Below, piece after piece: positions 13,282-14,009 of a DNA stretch of 14,009 nt (the first letter of the stretch is position 1; each line of letters opens with the position of its first letter). Position numbers and translations under genes: made by a program. Below the pieces are notes generated by a model. The model saw only the letters and a program-made list of their open reading frames with translations. It ran no database searches and was not told where the DNA came from. The stretch comes from CAYWTX01 sp964461295 (GTDB lineage: Bacteria > Planctomycetota > Phycisphaerae > SM23-33), in the NCBI GenBank assembly GCA_964461295.1, contig CAYWTX010000151.1, positions 1 through 14,009 of the forward strand, read 5' to 3'.

Positions 13282-14009
13282 TTGAGTTCCTTGTCCCCAA
13301 TCGCCGCCGCTGCCCGAGGTCCTCTGACGCCCAAGCACCTGCTGGTGCTGGTGGGGATCCTCGTGGTCTGCGCCGGGGTGAGGGTGTGGCTGATCGATCA
13401 CAGCGACTCCATTGCCGAGGACGGCGTGACCTACCTGGAGATGGCGCGCAAGTGGGACTCGAATCCCGCTGAAGTGGCCAGGAACTACGACTATCCCCCG
13501 GGCTACCCGGCCGTCGTCGCGGGAGTTCACCGCATGGCCCTGACTGCCGGAGTGGTCGACAGGCGCGGATCGTGGGACTGGGCCGGGCGCGCCGTCTCGG
13601 TTGTTTCCAGTCTGTCGGCCATGGTTGCGATCTACTTCCTGGCGGGGCTGACGTTCAACTGGCCCATCGCCGCGTTGACGACGCTGCTGTTCGGCGTCGG
13701 CAGGAAGTGGTCCTGCCTGGGGGCCGACGTGCTGAGCGACAGCCTGGCGATATCGCTGCAGTTGTGGGCGACGGTGGGCACGCTGGCGGTGCTGCCCATG
13801 TTGCGGCGCGGCGTTCGCTGGGCGCCGGCGCTTGCCGCGGGAGCGGGGATTCTGGCCGGGCTGGGGTATCTCGTCCGCCCTGAATCACTGTGGGTGATCT
13901 TCGTTGCGGGCACCGTCTGGATGGGGCGATACGCCGTCCGCCGCGCAAATCTCAGGCTGACCGTGGCGTCGATGGTGGCGATGGCGGCTGCCGCCGGCGC
14001 GGTGGCCGC
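13282..14009 (+). CDS. Polytopic membrane glycosyltransferase, GT-C/ArnT-like (3' end outside window)
   Basis: An open frame runs off the right edge with at least 242 codons. TTG 13282 after a G-rich stretch is a tentative start; ATG 13105 and GTG 13171 are in frame upstream. The first membrane helix is at about 19-38 (LLVLVGILVVCAGVRVWLI). A loop follows with E46-D47 in IAEDGVTYLEMARKW and then YDYPPGYPAVVAGVHRM. The acidic pair in the first external loop and the PPGYP motif are typical of GT-C enzymes of the ArnT/PMT (GT39/GT83-like) type, which use polyprenyl-phosphate sugars. Further hydrophobic segments lie at about 103-123, 125-140, 155-175, 182-198, 203-216 and 229-241, with LVRPESLW near 197-204. 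The donor and acceptor cannot be told from sequence. No cell-wall or glycan genes are visible beside it. Confidence 0.7.
   Translation, partial: MSSLSPIAAAARGPLTPKHLLVLVGILVVCAGVRVWLIDHSDSIAEDGVTYLEMARKWDSNPAEVARNYDYPPGYPAVVAGVHRMALTAGVVDRRGSWDWAGRAVSVVSSLSAMVAIYFLAGLTFNWPIAALTTLLFGVGRKWSCLGADVLSDSLAISLQLWATVGTLAVLPMLRRGVRWAPALAAGAGILAGLGYLVRPESLWVIFVAGTVWMGRYAVRRANLRLTVASMVAMAAAAGAVA

Noticed and set aside
13098..13472. Plus-strand frame overlapping the start of the glycosyltransferase
   Set aside because: Its translation is basic and motif-free and it stops inside the glycosyltransferase, whose frame shows membrane helices and GT-C motifs.

Overview
The window is GC-rich DNA that most resembles a member of the Planctomycetota, probably a Phycisphaerae-like or other anaerobic lineage recovered from a metagenome. 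This is inferred from gene content only. The supporting genes are a homologue of the hydrazine synthase alpha subunit, a divergent squalene-hopene cyclase beside DUF116, an orphan uroporphyrinogen-decarboxylase-like enzyme and an LTxxQ-repeat exported protein. Very high GC leaves long open frames on the opposite strand of most real genes, and these were discarded.

Layout. Positions 2-130 are the tail of a transposase (probably ISL3-like), followed after 13 bp by a complete URO-D-like gene (144-1205). A Phd/PIN toxin-antitoxin pair (1295-1998) follows, with a repeat-bearing promoter/operator region in front of it. Positions 2056-6506 hold four tightly packed plus-strand genes with junctions of +4, -7 and -4 bp: an 8Fe-8S ferredoxin with a Cys-rich N-terminal domain, a DUF116 protein, a prenyltransferase-fold repeat protein and a class II terpene cyclase with an intact DxDD motif. 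This is the best candidate in the window for an undescribed system: a redox-linked triterpenoid or isoprenoid pathway.

Positions 6576-8213 carry two minus-strand genes, an exported LTxxQ protein and an RDD membrane protein. A gene-poor stretch follows, with a strong stem-loop, a GCCTGCCGGCAGGC palindrome and a promoter-like sequence in front of tRNA-Ser(CGA) at 8750-8834. Positions 8960-9384 look like decayed coding sequence. A complete NikR gene (9450-9884) and an 880-residue exported di-haem HzsA-like protein (9997-12639) come next. About 640 bp without a convincing gene, but with a 15-bp-stem inverted repeat, precedes a polytopic GT-C-type glycosyltransferase that runs off the right edge.

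The genes do not form one pathway. The four-gene cyclase operon is a functional unit, the toxin-antitoxin pair is a self-contained module, and NikR has no nickel transporter beside it. Short repeats (a heptamer array, a 13-bp direct repeat, hairpins and the CCTGCCGGCAGG palindrome) lie in frame inside coding regions. They suggest that small insertions are common in this genome.
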